Below are positions 32,866 to 41,726 of a stretch of 64,000 bases of DNA, piece after piece. Both the position numbers and the translations under genes were made by a program. This DNA is from Albibeggiatoa sp964388965 (GTDB lineage: Bacteria; Pseudomonadota; Gammaproteobacteria; Beggiatoales; Beggiatoaceae): the NCBI GenBank assembly GCA_964388965.1, contig CAYMCP010000005.1, positions 12,714-76,713 on the forward strand, written 5' to 3'. How positions within the stretch are numbered: the stretch's first letter is position 1; each line of letters opens with the position of its first letter. Under the pieces are notes generated by a model. The model had not been told where the DNA came from. It saw only the letters and a list, made by a program, of their open reading frames with translations, and did not search any database.

Positions 32866-34158
32866 TTAAATGATGTAACCACGTTCTTGGTGTAATGCCA
32901 TATCTAAGCCCATTTCTTCTTGCTCTTCGTCTACACGTAAACCACCTGTCAATAGACTTACTACACCCAAGATAATCGCGCTAACTACACCACTATAAAT
33001 GATAGTGACAATTACGCTCTTCGCTTGTACCCAAACTTGCGTACCAATTGAAGTAATTTCATCGCTACCAAAGCCAACACCACCAAATTGCTCGGCGCAG
33101 AAGACACCTGTTAAAATCGCACCAACAATACCACCCATCGCATGAACGCCAAATACATCTAGTGAATCATCATAACCAAACATTTTTTTGATATTCGTTG
33201 CTGTAAAGAAACAAATTACACCCGATGCGAGACCAATAATTAACGCACCAATAGGTCCAACTGAACCAGATGCAGGTGTAATCGCAACTAAACCCGCGAC
33301 AGCTCCTGATGCAATGCCTAATACGCTTGGTTTTCTATGAATTGCCCACTCACTGAACATCCAAGCTAATGCAGCAGTTGCGGTTGCAATTTGAGTAACA
33401 GCCATCGCCATGCCAGCGGTACCGTCCGCAGCTAAGGTGCTACCTGCGTTAAAACCAAACCAACCAACCCATAACATGGACGCACCAATAACAGTTAAAG
33501 TTAAATTGTGTGGCGGCATAGGCGTACTCGGATAACCTTTGCGTTTACCTAACATAATTGCGGCAACTAAACCTGCAATACCTGCATTAATGTGTACCAC
33601 TGTCCCCCCTGCGAAGTCTAACACACCGTCACCACCGAGCCAGCCGCCGCCCCACACCCAATGACAGATAGGTGCATAAACGAAAGTTGCCCAAAAAGCC
33701 ATAAATAATAACATTGCAGAAAATTTCATCCGTTCAGCAAATGCGCCGACAATTAAAGCGGGTGTGATAATAACAAAGGTCATTTGAAAGGTCATAAAAA
33801 CTGTTTCTGGAATGCTGCCAGTCATTGCGTCAACAGTCACACCTGCCAAGAACATTTTATCTAAACCACCTATGAATGGATTAAGGTTACCGCCGTCGGT
33901 AAACGCTAAACTGTAGATAAATATTACCCATAATATAGACATTAAGGAGGTAATCGTAAAACATTGCATCATCACTGATAAGACATTTTTACTGCGAACC
34001 ATACCCGCGTAAAATAAAGATAAACCCGGTATAGTCATAAATAACACCAGTGCGGTAGCGGTAAGCATCCACGCTGTATCACCGGAATTTAACTCATCGG
34101 CAAAAGCCAACGATGGAACTAAAGTTAATAAAAATAAAATAAATTTAATTAAGTGCAT
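32866..34158 (-). CDS. amtB: AmtB, ammonium transporter
   Basis: 430 residues: cleavable signal peptide (about 1-20), then eleven membrane helices. Ammonium-family signatures GLSLFYAGMVRSKNVLSVMMQ, FVYAPICHWVWGGGWL and DFAGGTVVHINAGIAGLVAA are present, with the pore His of the last and HAMGGIVG near residue 340. A short cytosolic tail is seen. Downstream of glnK by 20 bp; the pair is the standard nitrogen-controlled arrangement, in which uridylylation of GlnK gates the channel. Confidence 0.96.
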   Translation of the reverse strand: MHLIKFILFLLTLVPSLAFADELNSGDTAWMLTATALVLFMTIPGLSLFYAGMVRSKNVLSVMMQCFTITSLMSILWVIFIYSLAFTDGGNLNPFIGGLDKMFLAGVTVDAMTGSIPETVFMTFQMTFVIITPALIVGAFAERMKFSAMLLFMAFWATFVYAPICHWVWGGGWLGGDGVLDFAGGTVVHINAGIAGLVAAIMLGKRKGYPSTPMPPHNLTLTVIGASMLWVGWFGFNAGSTLAADGTAGMAMAVTQIATATAALAWMFSEWAIHRKPSVLGIASGAVAGLVAITPASGSVGPIGALIIGLASGVICFFTATNIKKMFGYDDSLDVFGVHAMGGIVGAILTGVFCAEQFGGVGFGSDEITSIGTQVWVQAKSVIVTIIYSGVVSAIILGVVSLLTGGLRVDEEQEEMGLDMALHQERGYII

Positions 34159-34178
34159 AGTTTTATCTCTCTTAGATA

Positions 34179-34517
34179 TTAAAGTGCATCTTTACCGGTT
34201 TCGCCAGTACGAATACGCATCACTTGTTCTAAAGCGTAAACGAAGATTTTACCGTCGCCGATTTTGCCAGTATTCGCAGCTTTACTAATCGCTTCAATCA
34301 CTTGCTCTAAAATCTCTTCCGAAACAGCCGCTTCTACTTTGATTTTAGGTAAGAAATCAACGACATATTCAGCACCGCGATATAATTCTGTATGACCTTT
34401 TTGGCGACCAAATCCTTTAACTTCTGTTACGGTAATACCTTGCACTCCAATTTCGGATAATGCCTCACGCACATCATCGAGTTTAAAAGGTTTAATAACG
34501 GCTGCAACCATTTTCAT
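34179..34517 (-). CDS. glnK: GlnK/GlnB, PII signal protein
   Basis: 112 residues, normal PII length. The T-loop contains the uridylylation Tyr51 in RGAEYVVDF, preceded by GFGRQKGHTELY; the B-loop is AANTGKIGDGKIFV and the C-loop ends VMRIRTGETGKDAL. It senses 2-oxoglutarate and ATP/ADP and controls the AmtB channel encoded 20 bp downstream, and probably glutamine synthetase regulation. Name GlnK is by linkage with amtB; the sequence alone would fit GlnB as well. Confidence 0.94.
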   Translation of the reverse strand: MKMVAAVIKPFKLDDVREALSEIGVQGITVTEVKGFGRQKGHTELYRGAEYVVDFLPKIKVEAAVSEEILEQVIEAISKAANTGKIGDGKIFVYALEQVMRIRTGETGKDAL

Positions 34518-35002
34518 AACAAGACCCTAATAAGTTACGAGTTAAAAAAAGTAAATATTCCAGTTCTGCGTTGCAACAATAAGTATGCCACCTATAAAAG
34601 TCTTTTATTTTTAATAAGATAAGATTTTATAGGAATAATTTAGCTTGTTTTATGCACTACGTTGTAGCGAAAAGAAATAGCTTGCACTTTGATAGTGCAC
34701 TGTGTCACTTATTCAGAGTTTAGTGGATGCTGGTACATCGTATTGAGTGGGGTGTTGTTATGAGTTTGGTCGCAGAACGTTGGTGCCAAAAGGAAAAACG
34801 ACGCAGTGCATCGTCACAAGGAAAAATCTCGTTCTACGCACCGCGTAGAATGCGCCACTGACGCACCAGCATCATGCAACAAGAATTTTCCTCGTCCCAA
34901 CGCTCTCCTCTGTTAAGACGAGGAAATAGGTGTATTTGGGATTAGGATGTTAAAAAAAGATTTTAATGAATATAAGTTGTTAATTTTACATAATAATAAA
35001 CT
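34518..35002. repeat. Intergenic region with palindromic repeat cluster
   Basis: About 480 bp upstream of glnK. 34712-34925 is a mosaic of the GC-rich repeats: GACGCAGTGCATCGTCAC (34800-34816), hairpin TTCTACGCACCGCGTAGAA (34832-34850), CGCCACTGACGCACCAGC and an inverted pair CCTCGTC/GACGAGG (34890-34923). Closer to glnK, TGGCAT and TTGC on the minus strand (34570-34592) recall a sigma-54 site but the GG-GC spacing is 13 instead of 10. Confidence 0.65.
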
Positions 35003-35050
35003 AAAAAAAGCGCGTATTTTTACAGTACCCAGTACGACGTTTACGCGCTT
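35003..35050 (-). terminator. Intrinsic terminator of the Anbu operon
   Basis: On the minus strand AGCGCGTA pairs with TACGCGCT (35042-35049 with 35009-35016) and seven T follow. The loop holds a further small hairpin (GTACTGGGTAC). It lies 32 bp behind the Anbu stop. Confidence 0.8.
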
Positions 35051-35081
35051 CACGCTTGATGATTGCTAATTATTACCCACG

Positions 35082-35816
35082 CTATTTATTTTCCTTCTCT
35101 TTCAAAAATACATGCTCAACCCAAGATGTAGGCATGATTTCGATTGAATGACGTAGGCGACCCTCCCAATAACTCGTAATCTCTTCCAAATCCGCTTGTT
35201 CATAACGATGCCCAAAAATCTGAAAAGAGCCTTTTTTATACATCAATATATCCAATGGAAAATCAACATCCGCCGAATTAATCCGCGTCGAATCAAACGA
35301 TAAACAACCCACTTTCATCGCAAACTCTAAACTATCATCACGCCTTAACGTGCGATCCAAAATAGATTTACCATAACCTGACGCACCAATCGTCTGATAC
35401 GGTGTCCCTTCACCAATTTCAACCCAATTTGCCTGTGGATACATCATAAATAATTTATGTTCCTCATCTTTAGGCATTTGACCACCGATTAAACAGTGTA
35501 AATTAAAATCTAAACCACTCTCACTTAATGCTTCTTTATCCTCTTTTGTCACGCGCCGCAACTGCTCTGCAAATAAATTCACCACCTCATACATTTTGCT
35601 GCAAGGCTGCTCTTGCTTTTCAATCGCATCTCTAAAATAAGTCAGAGTCTTATCACGCACCGAGCGCAAACCAGAACTCATCATAAAAAAGGCGGCTTGT
35701 TGCTGATGAAATATACTAATTTTTTTCGCTGTATAGCATTCACTGCCCGATGTTAAGCGCGTATCAGCGACACCAACCAATCCATCATCCACCTTTATGG
35801 CAAGACAATATGTCAT
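35082..35816 (-). CDS. Anbu, proteasome-related peptidase
   Basis: 244 residues of the Anbu/BPH family of self-compartmentalising Ntn hydrolases. Removal of Met1 would expose the Thr2 nucleophile of MTYCLAIKV. DTRLTSG, RDKTLTYFRD, LIGGQMPKDEEHKLFMMYPQ and IGASGYGKSILDRTL follow family order. The start is supported by GAGGT 6 bases upstream. Third gene after the ATP-grasp and alpha-E genes, the usual Anbu gene set; the transglutaminase-like protease often seen in such clusters is absent here. Substrate unknown. Confidence 0.88.
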   Translation of the reverse strand: MTYCLAIKVDDGLVGVADTRLTSGSECYTAKKISIFHQQQAAFFMMSSGLRSVRDKTLTYFRDAIEKQEQPCSKMYEVVNLFAEQLRRVTKEDKEALSESGLDFNLHCLIGGQMPKDEEHKLFMMYPQANWVEIGEGTPYQTIGASGYGKSILDRTLRRDDSLEFAMKVGCLSFDSTRINSADVDFPLDILMYKKGSFQIFGHRYEQADLEEITSYWEGRLRHSIEIMPTSWVEHVFLKEKENK

Positions 35817-35825
35817 ACAAACCTC

Positions 35826-36770
35826 TTATTTTAAGTCGAAAAACGCATCAAAAATGCCGTTATCAATATTATTGAGCTTGATTTGCAGTTCATTGATGTA
35901 TTCATGTAAACCATGTTTGATAATACTATCGACGCTAGTATAGTCCAATTCTGAACATAATAAACCTAACCTTTGCTCGGCTAAATTAGTGTAAGTGCCT
36001 CTTGGTGTACCTGAAATTTTCAGTAAAGCGTTCTCTGCTTCATTTACACAAAACCGCACCGCACGCGGAAATCTATCATCTAATAATAAAAAATGGATAA
36101 CATTATCTGAGGTAATTTTTCCATGTCGTTTCAAATACATCTCGAAAGCACTGGTTGAAATCAATAGCGATGACCATTGAATAATATCTAAAGTTGTACC
36201 CACATAAGATATTGATGGTAAAAGTATAAAATATTTTACGTCCAAAATTCGTGACGTTTTATCAGCTCGTTCCAACATACGACCCAACATGTAAAAATGC
36301 CAACCCTCACCATACGATAATGTTGAACTAGTAATGCCGTGAAATAAATGACTATTTTCAATAATTTGCGAAAATAATTCATGCGGCTCATCCTCGACTA
36401 AATATTGTGCGGCTTTAGAATTAATTAATAAATAAAATTCATTTAATTGCTCCCACATCTCTTTGGTGATTAATTCGCGTACACTGCGTGCATTCTCTCG
36501 CGCAATGCTTAAACTTGATAGAACTGAATTAGGATTATTCCGATCAAAGGTAAGAAATTCAACTACATTAGCTTGATCGGCAAATTCATAATGTTGTTTA
36601 AATAATTCATTACCACTTGTGACATCAATCAATGGCTGCCATTGCTCATAAAGCCCGTCTGGTAAATCAAAGCTCATTTGTAAATTAGCGTCCATAAACC
36701 GCGCAACGTTTTCAGCCCGCTCAATATAACGGCTCATCCAATAAATAGAGTGTGCAACCCGACTTAACAT
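35826..36770 (-). CDS. Alpha-E domain protein
   Basis: 314 residues, all-helical, of the alpha-E family. The start is ATG 36770 (MLSRVAHSIYWMSRYIERAE, the hallmark of this family), with GAGGAAG 5 bases upstream; the frame is open further (to 36815) but would overlap the ATP-grasp gene. Other signatures are YGEGWHFYMLGRMLERADKT and DRFPRAVRFCVNEAE. Function unknown; always linked to circularly permuted ATP-grasp proteins, with which it may form an amide-bond-forming or peptide-tagging system. 9 bp separate it from Anbu. Confidence 0.88.
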   Translation of the reverse strand: MLSRVAHSIYWMSRYIERAENVARFMDANLQMSFDLPDGLYEQWQPLIDVTSGNELFKQHYEFADQANVVEFLTFDRNNPNSVLSSLSIARENARSVRELITKEMWEQLNEFYLLINSKAAQYLVEDEPHELFSQIIENSHLFHGITSSTLSYGEGWHFYMLGRMLERADKTSRILDVKYFILLPSISYVGTTLDIIQWSSLLISTSAFEMYLKRHGKITSDNVIHFLLLDDRFPRAVRFCVNEAENALLKISGTPRGTYTNLAEQRLGLLCSELDYTSVDSIIKHGLHEYINELQIKLNNIDNGIFDAFFDLK

Positions 36771-36780
36771 ATTTTCTTCC

Positions 36781-38211
36781 TCACGCCAAAACCCAAGTAT
36801 CTTTACTGCCACCACCTTGCGATGAATTGACGACTAAACTTCCTTTTTTTAATGCAACGCGCGTCAAACCACCGGGCAATACATAAATTTCCTCACCGTA
36901 AATGATGAAAGGACGCATATCTACATGACGACCTTCTAAATGATCTTTTACGATAACAGGTGAACGTGATAGGGATAGCGTTGGTTGCGCGATGAAATTA
37001 CGAGGATGTTGTTTAATTTTCTCTGCAAAATCTTTGCGTTCTTGCGGCGTGGATTTTATCCCAATTAACATACCATAACCACCTGATTCTGCTGTAGGTT
37101 TAACAACGAGTTTGTCTAAATTAGCTAAAACATATTGCAAAGTGTCTGGCTCTGAACACAAATAAGTTGGCACATTAGGAATAATAGGTTCTTCACCAAG
37201 ATAATATTTAATAATTTTAGGCACATAAGCGTATACTGCTTTATCATCAGCCACGCCCGTACCGGGTGCATTAGCTAGTGCAACTCGACCTGCACGATAA
37301 GCCTCCATTAATCCCGCAACGCCTAATAGTGAATCAGCACGAAACACTTGCGGGTCTAAAAAACTATCATCAATACGCCGATAAATCACATCTACCTTTT
37401 CAAAACCGCGTGTTGTACGCATCATGATATAACCATCACGCAAAGTTAAATCTGTCCCTTCAACCAATCGTACACCCATGTGTTTGGCTAGAAAAGAATG
37501 CTCAAAATAAGCTGAGTTAAAAATACCCGGTGTCAATACCGCAGCCATAGGATTAAGCATCTGATTAGGAGAAATAAAATTAAGCATGTCTAACAAACGC
37601 AATGGATAATCATCTACAGGTTGCACGTTGTAAGAATTAAAAATTTTCGGCAAAGTACGCTTCATTAAGGTACGATTTTCCAGCACATACGATACGCCAG
37701 AGGGACTACGCAAATTATCTTCCAGTACATAGAAAGTACCTTCACTATCACGCACTAAATCCACGCCCGAAATGTGACACCAAATACCTTTAGGTGGATT
37801 TAAGCCTTCGCAGGCAGGTTGATAACCAGATGCAGAATAAATCAATTGCTCTGGAATAATGCCCTCCTTAATGATTTTTTTATCGTGATAAATATCGTCA
37901 ACAAATAAATTGATGGCATGAATACGTTGTTTTAAACCAGATTCTAAAATTTCCCACTCAGATTTGCTTATAATGCGTGGGATAGCATCAAATGGCCAAA
38001 TTTTTTCATCACCTCCCTCGCTACCGTATACGCCAAACGTAATACCTGTATTTAACATCGCTTTTTCCACCATTTGTTGGCGGCGCACTAATTCACCTTC
38101 AGGCATATTTTCAATATTTCTGACTAATTTGGTAGCATCTACTCTAGGTTTTCCTTGTTTGTCAAATACTTCGTCATAAAATTCATTAATTTCGTAATGG
38201 GCTATTTTCAT
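36781..38211 (-). CDS. Circularly permuted ATP-grasp protein
   Basis: 476 residues of the CP-ATPgrasp_1 (DUF404/DUF407) family, predicted ATP-dependent carboxylate-amine ligase. Visible: FGVYGSEGGDEKIWPFDAIPR, RDSEGTFYVLEDNLRSPSGVSY, VDVIYRRIDDSFLDP, the nucleotide-binding VVKPTAESGGYGMLIG and RPFIIYGEEIYVLPGGLTRV, with the late SLVVNSSQGGGSKDTW. First gene of ATP-grasp, alpha-E and Anbu. AGGAG stands 6 bases before ATG. Substrate unknown; family context suggests conjugation of an amino acid to a peptide or small molecule. Confidence 0.88.
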   Translation of the reverse strand: MKIAHYEINEFYDEVFDKQGKPRVDATKLVRNIENMPEGELVRRQQMVEKAMLNTGITFGVYGSEGGDEKIWPFDAIPRIISKSEWEILESGLKQRIHAINLFVDDIYHDKKIIKEGIIPEQLIYSASGYQPACEGLNPPKGIWCHISGVDLVRDSEGTFYVLEDNLRSPSGVSYVLENRTLMKRTLPKIFNSYNVQPVDDYPLRLLDMLNFISPNQMLNPMAAVLTPGIFNSAYFEHSFLAKHMGVRLVEGTDLTLRDGYIMMRTTRGFEKVDVIYRRIDDSFLDPQVFRADSLLGVAGLMEAYRAGRVALANAPGTGVADDKAVYAYVPKIIKYYLGEEPIIPNVPTYLCSEPDTLQYVLANLDKLVVKPTAESGGYGMLIGIKSTPQERKDFAEKIKQHPRNFIAQPTLSLSRSPVIVKDHLEGRHVDMRPFIIYGEEIYVLPGGLTRVALKKGSLVVNSSQGGGSKDTWVLA

Positions 38212-38397
38212 CTGTTTCTCCTAAACAAATAAACAAATCACGATGTACAGTATTGGAATATCTTAAAAAATCGCTTTTCATCTTAAAGTGTATGTTATTT
38301 CCATTATGCAGCACAAGTTTTTCCCTGAACAATCCACGCTGTACGAGTCGTTAAATCCTAAAACTTCGCTGAAAACATAGAATCAATCAGAACGTTT

Positions 38398-39111
38398 TCA
38401 ATCTGTTTGATTTAAACCTTCAATTTTAATTAATTCAAAACGTAAAATATCGCCTTTTTCATCATGTTCTACTTTAACAGGTAAAAATTGTAATTTTGGT
38501 GCACACCAAAGTGTTGTTTTTCTTTCATCGTCAACTGTGGTGCGTTCAAATTTGATGACTGGTAACTCCCCTAATTGCGTCGATAAAACCTCATTTTTTA
38601 TTAATTTAGGTTGATATTGCTTAATTTTTGCGTCATCAACAATTTTATAAGAAAAATCTTTGTTTTGCTGTTTTAAAGCTAACATGATCGCCAACTGATA
38701 AGACATTTTATCCAATACATCATCATCAAGATTAATTTCCCAAGGCTGTTCTTGCTTAATACCTATCGCAATTTTTTCATCCCAATGAAATAAAATAATT
38801 TGATGACGTTCTTTTTTACCTCCCGTATGGTGATAATTATATTCTAGCGGTCTAATTTGATTATTGTGGATAATAAAACGACTAGATTCAATAATTTTAT
38901 CTTTACGAAATAAGGAAAAAAAACCAGAAGTTTCACTTTCCGAACTAAACAAATATTGCTGATTATCCAAACGTTCCAAACGACGGACACTTGAACCAAT
39001 GTGGAAACCCTTTGCATATACATGATAAGTCGCAGTGAACGGTAGTAAAAAGTCATTACTTTGTGCAATTTGCATATCTAACAATAAAATGAATATTAAA
39101 AAGATTCGCAT
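38398..39111 (-). CDS. DUF3108 exported protein
   Basis: 237 residues with a signal peptide (about 1-18) and a DUF3108 beta-rich domain. LPFTATYHVYAKGFHIGSSVRRLER is the usual start of the family, and FERTTVDDERKTTLWCAPKLQFLPVKVEHDEKGD its typical end (shown here in part). Function is unknown; the family is common next to purN/purM or lipoprotein genes in gammaproteobacteria, but here it stands alone. Probably periplasmic. Confidence 0.8.
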   Translation of the reverse strand: MRIFLIFILLLDMQIAQSNDFLLPFTATYHVYAKGFHIGSSVRRLERLDNQQYLFSSESETSGFFSLFRKDKIIESSRFIIHNNQIRPLEYNYHHTGGKKERHQIILFHWDEKIAIGIKQEQPWEINLDDDVLDKMSYQLAIMLALKQQNKDFSYKIVDDAKIKQYQPKLIKNEVLSTQLGELPVIKFERTTVDDERKTTLWCAPKLQFLPVKVEHDEKGDILRFELIKIEGLNQTD

Positions 39112-39330
39112 AAATTTATCCTTAAACTATACTTGCACTTTGTGCCTTGATTGTGTTACAAAAGTAACGTAGTGGATGTTTCATACATGGTGTTACAATG
39201 TGCTATTTTATTCAAGTATCCTATCAAGGAATAGCACCCGTAATTACGCGCAAAACAAATTTGGCATATCTACCTCAATTATAGAAATAACATGATTTAC
39301 AGCGTGAAAACTGCTACAGGAGTCTTGTAA

Positions 39331-39648
39331 ATGCCTATTTATGAATATGAACATACTCAAACTGCTTGTCAGCTTGGTCAATTATTTGAAGTTAAACAAT
39401 CCATTCATGATGACCCATTCACCCACTGTCCAAAGTGTGGTACGCCCGTTAAAAAACGGATTTCCAAAGTTGGTATTGCGTTTCCAAAAACCAATACTGA
39501 AATTCGGGATATGGGATTGACAAAATTAGTAAGGCGTGACGACGGTGTGTACGAAAACGTGACGCGCCGTGATAATAATGAACACCGCTATATGAAACAA
39601 GGCAAACCCGAAACGACACCAAATTTAAGCCGAATCATCAGCGATTAA
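39331..39648 (+). CDS. FmdB-like zinc-ribbon protein
   Basis: 105 residues of the FmdB regulatory-protein family. MPIYEYEHTQTACQLGQLFEVKQS is the usual N-terminus, but only one Cys stands where a CxxC pair is normal. The second knuckle is intact (CPKCG), followed by VKKRISKVGIAF. With one half-site lost, zinc binding is doubtful. A Lys/Arg-rich tail of about 60 residues is longer than in many members. CAGGAG lies 7 bases before ATG. It is followed by a PIG-L gene 6 bp later, likely in the same transcript. Function unknown. Confidence 0.75.
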   Translation: MPIYEYEHTQTACQLGQLFEVKQSIHDDPFTHCPKCGTPVKKRISKVGIAFPKTNTEIRDMGLTKLVRRDDGVYENVTRRDNNEHRYMKQGKPETTPNLSRIISD

Positions 39649-39654
39649 GCGATT

Positions 39655-40395
39655 ATGATGGAACAAACACTGATACCCTACACTGCGACCACAACGCTAC
39701 CAGAGGGAAGTGTATTAGTATTGGCACCGCACCCAGATGATGAAGTTTTCGGGTGTGGTGGAGCAATTATGCAGCATATTAAACAAGGGCAAACTGTCCA
39801 TGTTTTCGTCATGACCGACGGTCAAGCTGCTATGCCGTATCAACATGAAACTTATCGTTCTGCCTATATTTCTCAACGTCAGCAAGAAAGTCTGCAAGCT
39901 GCAAAGATTTTAGGTTACGGCAAACCAAGCTTTTTTGATATTTCAGATAGACAATTGCAGCGTTCTGACGTGTTGTTGCAACAATTGTTGGATTTTATCA
40001 CTGTGCATCAAATCCAGTATTTATATATCCCCTCTATTTTTGAGCTGCATCCGGATCATATTGCATCAACTAAAATTGGATTGGAATTAGCTGAATATTC
40101 TCATTTAAAATTAGTCATGTACGAAGTAGGCGCACCGCTTATGCCAAATCGCCTACTAGATATAACACCGTTTTGGGAGCGTAAAAAAGCAGCGATGGCT
40201 TGCTTTAATTCTCAATTAGCTTTGCAAAATTACGATAAACATATTGCAGGTTTAAATGTTTATCGTGCTTATACTTTGCCTCAATCCGTTAAAGCGGCGG
40301 AGGCATATTGTATAGCAGATTATGATCAAGATTGGCAGCACCTAATCGACGTTTGTCAACAAGTGCGTAACAGTCTCGGTACAAAAACTTTTTAA
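39655..40395 (+). CDS. PIG-L family deacetylase
   Basis: 246 residues of the LmbE/PIG-L metal-dependent deacetylase fold. LAPHPDDEVFGCGG at about residue 22 holds the metal-binding His, Asp and catalytic Asp of the AHPDDE motif; the third ligand is in FELHPDHIAS (about residue 125). VFVMTDGQA also fits. Deacetylates an N-acetylated sugar; in this setting perhaps a surface polysaccharide or glycolipid precursor, but the substrate cannot be told from sequence. Second in the FmdB-like/PIG-L pair. Confidence 0.82.
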   Translation: MMEQTLIPYTATTTLPEGSVLVLAPHPDDEVFGCGGAIMQHIKQGQTVHVFVMTDGQAAMPYQHETYRSAYISQRQQESLQAAKILGYGKPSFFDISDRQLQRSDVLLQQLLDFITVHQIQYLYIPSIFELHPDHIASTKIGLELAEYSHLKLVMYEVGAPLMPNRLLDITPFWERKKAAMACFNSQLALQNYDKHIAGLNVYRAYTLPQSVKAAEAYCIADYDQDWQHLIDVCQQVRNSLGTKTF

Positions 40396-40735
40396 TGTGG
40401 ATGAACTAGCCACAAATCAAAAATTGTACATGGCTAGATGATAATTGCCGATACATCATAGAAATAAAAAATAATTTTTTCTTATAAATTCAATTTATTA
40501 AAAAAGCACTTATCTCATTACGGATTTAAATTCAGCATTTCTGTCAATAAATTGATGCCATTATTTTTTATTGATGGTATGATTTTGATCGGATTTGTCG
40601 TTTTACCCAACCTGCATTTTACTCTGATATAGATAACTGCGTCCTAAAGCATCTGGTGACAAACCGATTTTGAAGGCGTTTAGTCCTTCTGAATATATCT
40701 TGTTAAATTTTATCAACCAAAAGGTAACGACTATT
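40396..40735. other. Intergenic region before TAXI gene
   Basis: 340 bp, AT-rich at first. On the minus strand 40610-40690 a phrase with coding look (GLSPDALGRSYLYQSKMQ) occurs but has no start of its own and no known family, so it may be a remnant. The TAXI ribosome-binding site AAGG lies at the right end. Confidence 0.35.
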
Positions 40736-41686
40736 ATGTTAAAAAAATTTATTACTTTACTAACATTAACGATTTCTATCAATGTGTATGCAATTGACTT
40801 TTTCAGCATTGGTACGGGTGGAGTTACAGGCACATACTATCCTACCGGTGGCGCGATTTGTCGCTTAGTCAACAAACACAAGTCTGAAACCAAAATGCAC
40901 TGTAGTGTCGAATCTACTGGTGGTTCAGTTTATAACATTAATACTATTAAAAATGGAGAATTGGATTTTGCCATCTCGCAAAGTGACGTAGTCTACCAAG
41001 CCTATAGCGGTACAGATAAATTTGAAAATAATGCGTATACTGATTTACGTTCTGTCATGGCAATTTATCCAGAACTGCTTGCATTGGTTGTATCTAAATC
41101 CTCTGGTATCAAATCCTTAGAAGGTCTCCACAATAAAAAAATCAACTTGGGTAATCCGGGAAGCGGTAATGAAGCGACTGCAAATATTCTATTAGCGCAA
41201 TTAGGCATGTCGCATGAAGATTTGGCTTTAGCGGGCGTTTTAAAAGCGCAAGAATGTCCAACCGCATTGCGTGATAAAAAGATTGATGGTTATTTTTACA
41301 TGGTAGGTCATCCAACAGCTAACATCCAAGACGCTGCAAACTCTGTTGATATTCGCTTAATTTCAATTGAGGGTAAATCTGCCGACGAAATAATCAAAAA
41401 ATATCCTTACTTTGCAAAAGGCACTATCCCTGCGGGTATTTACAAAAATGTCGATCAAGATGTCCCCAGTATTGGAGTGAAAGCAGTATTGATCACGCAT
41501 AAAAACATTAAAGACAACATGGTAACATTGGTTTTACACACGATTCTGGATGAATTTGAAAATTTCAAGCGTTTACACCCAGCCTACAAAACCATCACTA
41601 AGGAAAGTTTATTAGAAGGCTTGAGCGCACCCCTACATCCAGCGGCTAAAAAAGTTTATCAACAACTTGATTTAATTCAAGATTAA
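40736..41686 (+). CDS. TAXI-type TRAP transporter binding protein
   Basis: 316 residues from ATG 40736 (the frame is open to 40670), with a signal peptide (MLKKFITLLTLTISINVYA). FFSIGTGGVTGTYYPTGGAICRLVNK is the strong family hallmark (shown in part), with ESTGGSVYNINTIKNGELDFAISQSD and GNPGSGNEATA following. It should bind an organic acid or amino acid in the periplasm. The fused membrane subunit DctQM/TAXI-TM that would be needed for uptake is absent, so the protein is an orphan here, perhaps serving a remote transporter or a sensor kinase. Confidence 0.85.
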   Translation: MLKKFITLLTLTISINVYAIDFFSIGTGGVTGTYYPTGGAICRLVNKHKSETKMHCSVESTGGSVYNINTIKNGELDFAISQSDVVYQAYSGTDKFENNAYTDLRSVMAIYPELLALVVSKSSGIKSLEGLHNKKINLGNPGSGNEATANILLAQLGMSHEDLALAGVLKAQECPTALRDKKIDGYFYMVGHPTANIQDAANSVDIRLISIEGKSADEIIKKYPYFAKGTIPAGIYKNVDQDVPSIGVKAVLITHKNIKDNMVTLVLHTILDEFENFKRLHPAYKTITKESLLEGLSAPLHPAAKKVYQQLDLIQD

Positions 41687-41726
41687 TTTACAGATAGTTT
41701 AAGCTACTTTTTTAGGGTGGTAGGCT

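Noticed and set aside
34565..34595. Sigma-54 promoter ahead of glnK (TGGCAT ... TTGC on the minus strand)
   Set aside because: The GG and GC elements are separated by 13 bases instead of the required 10, so it is not listed as a promoter.
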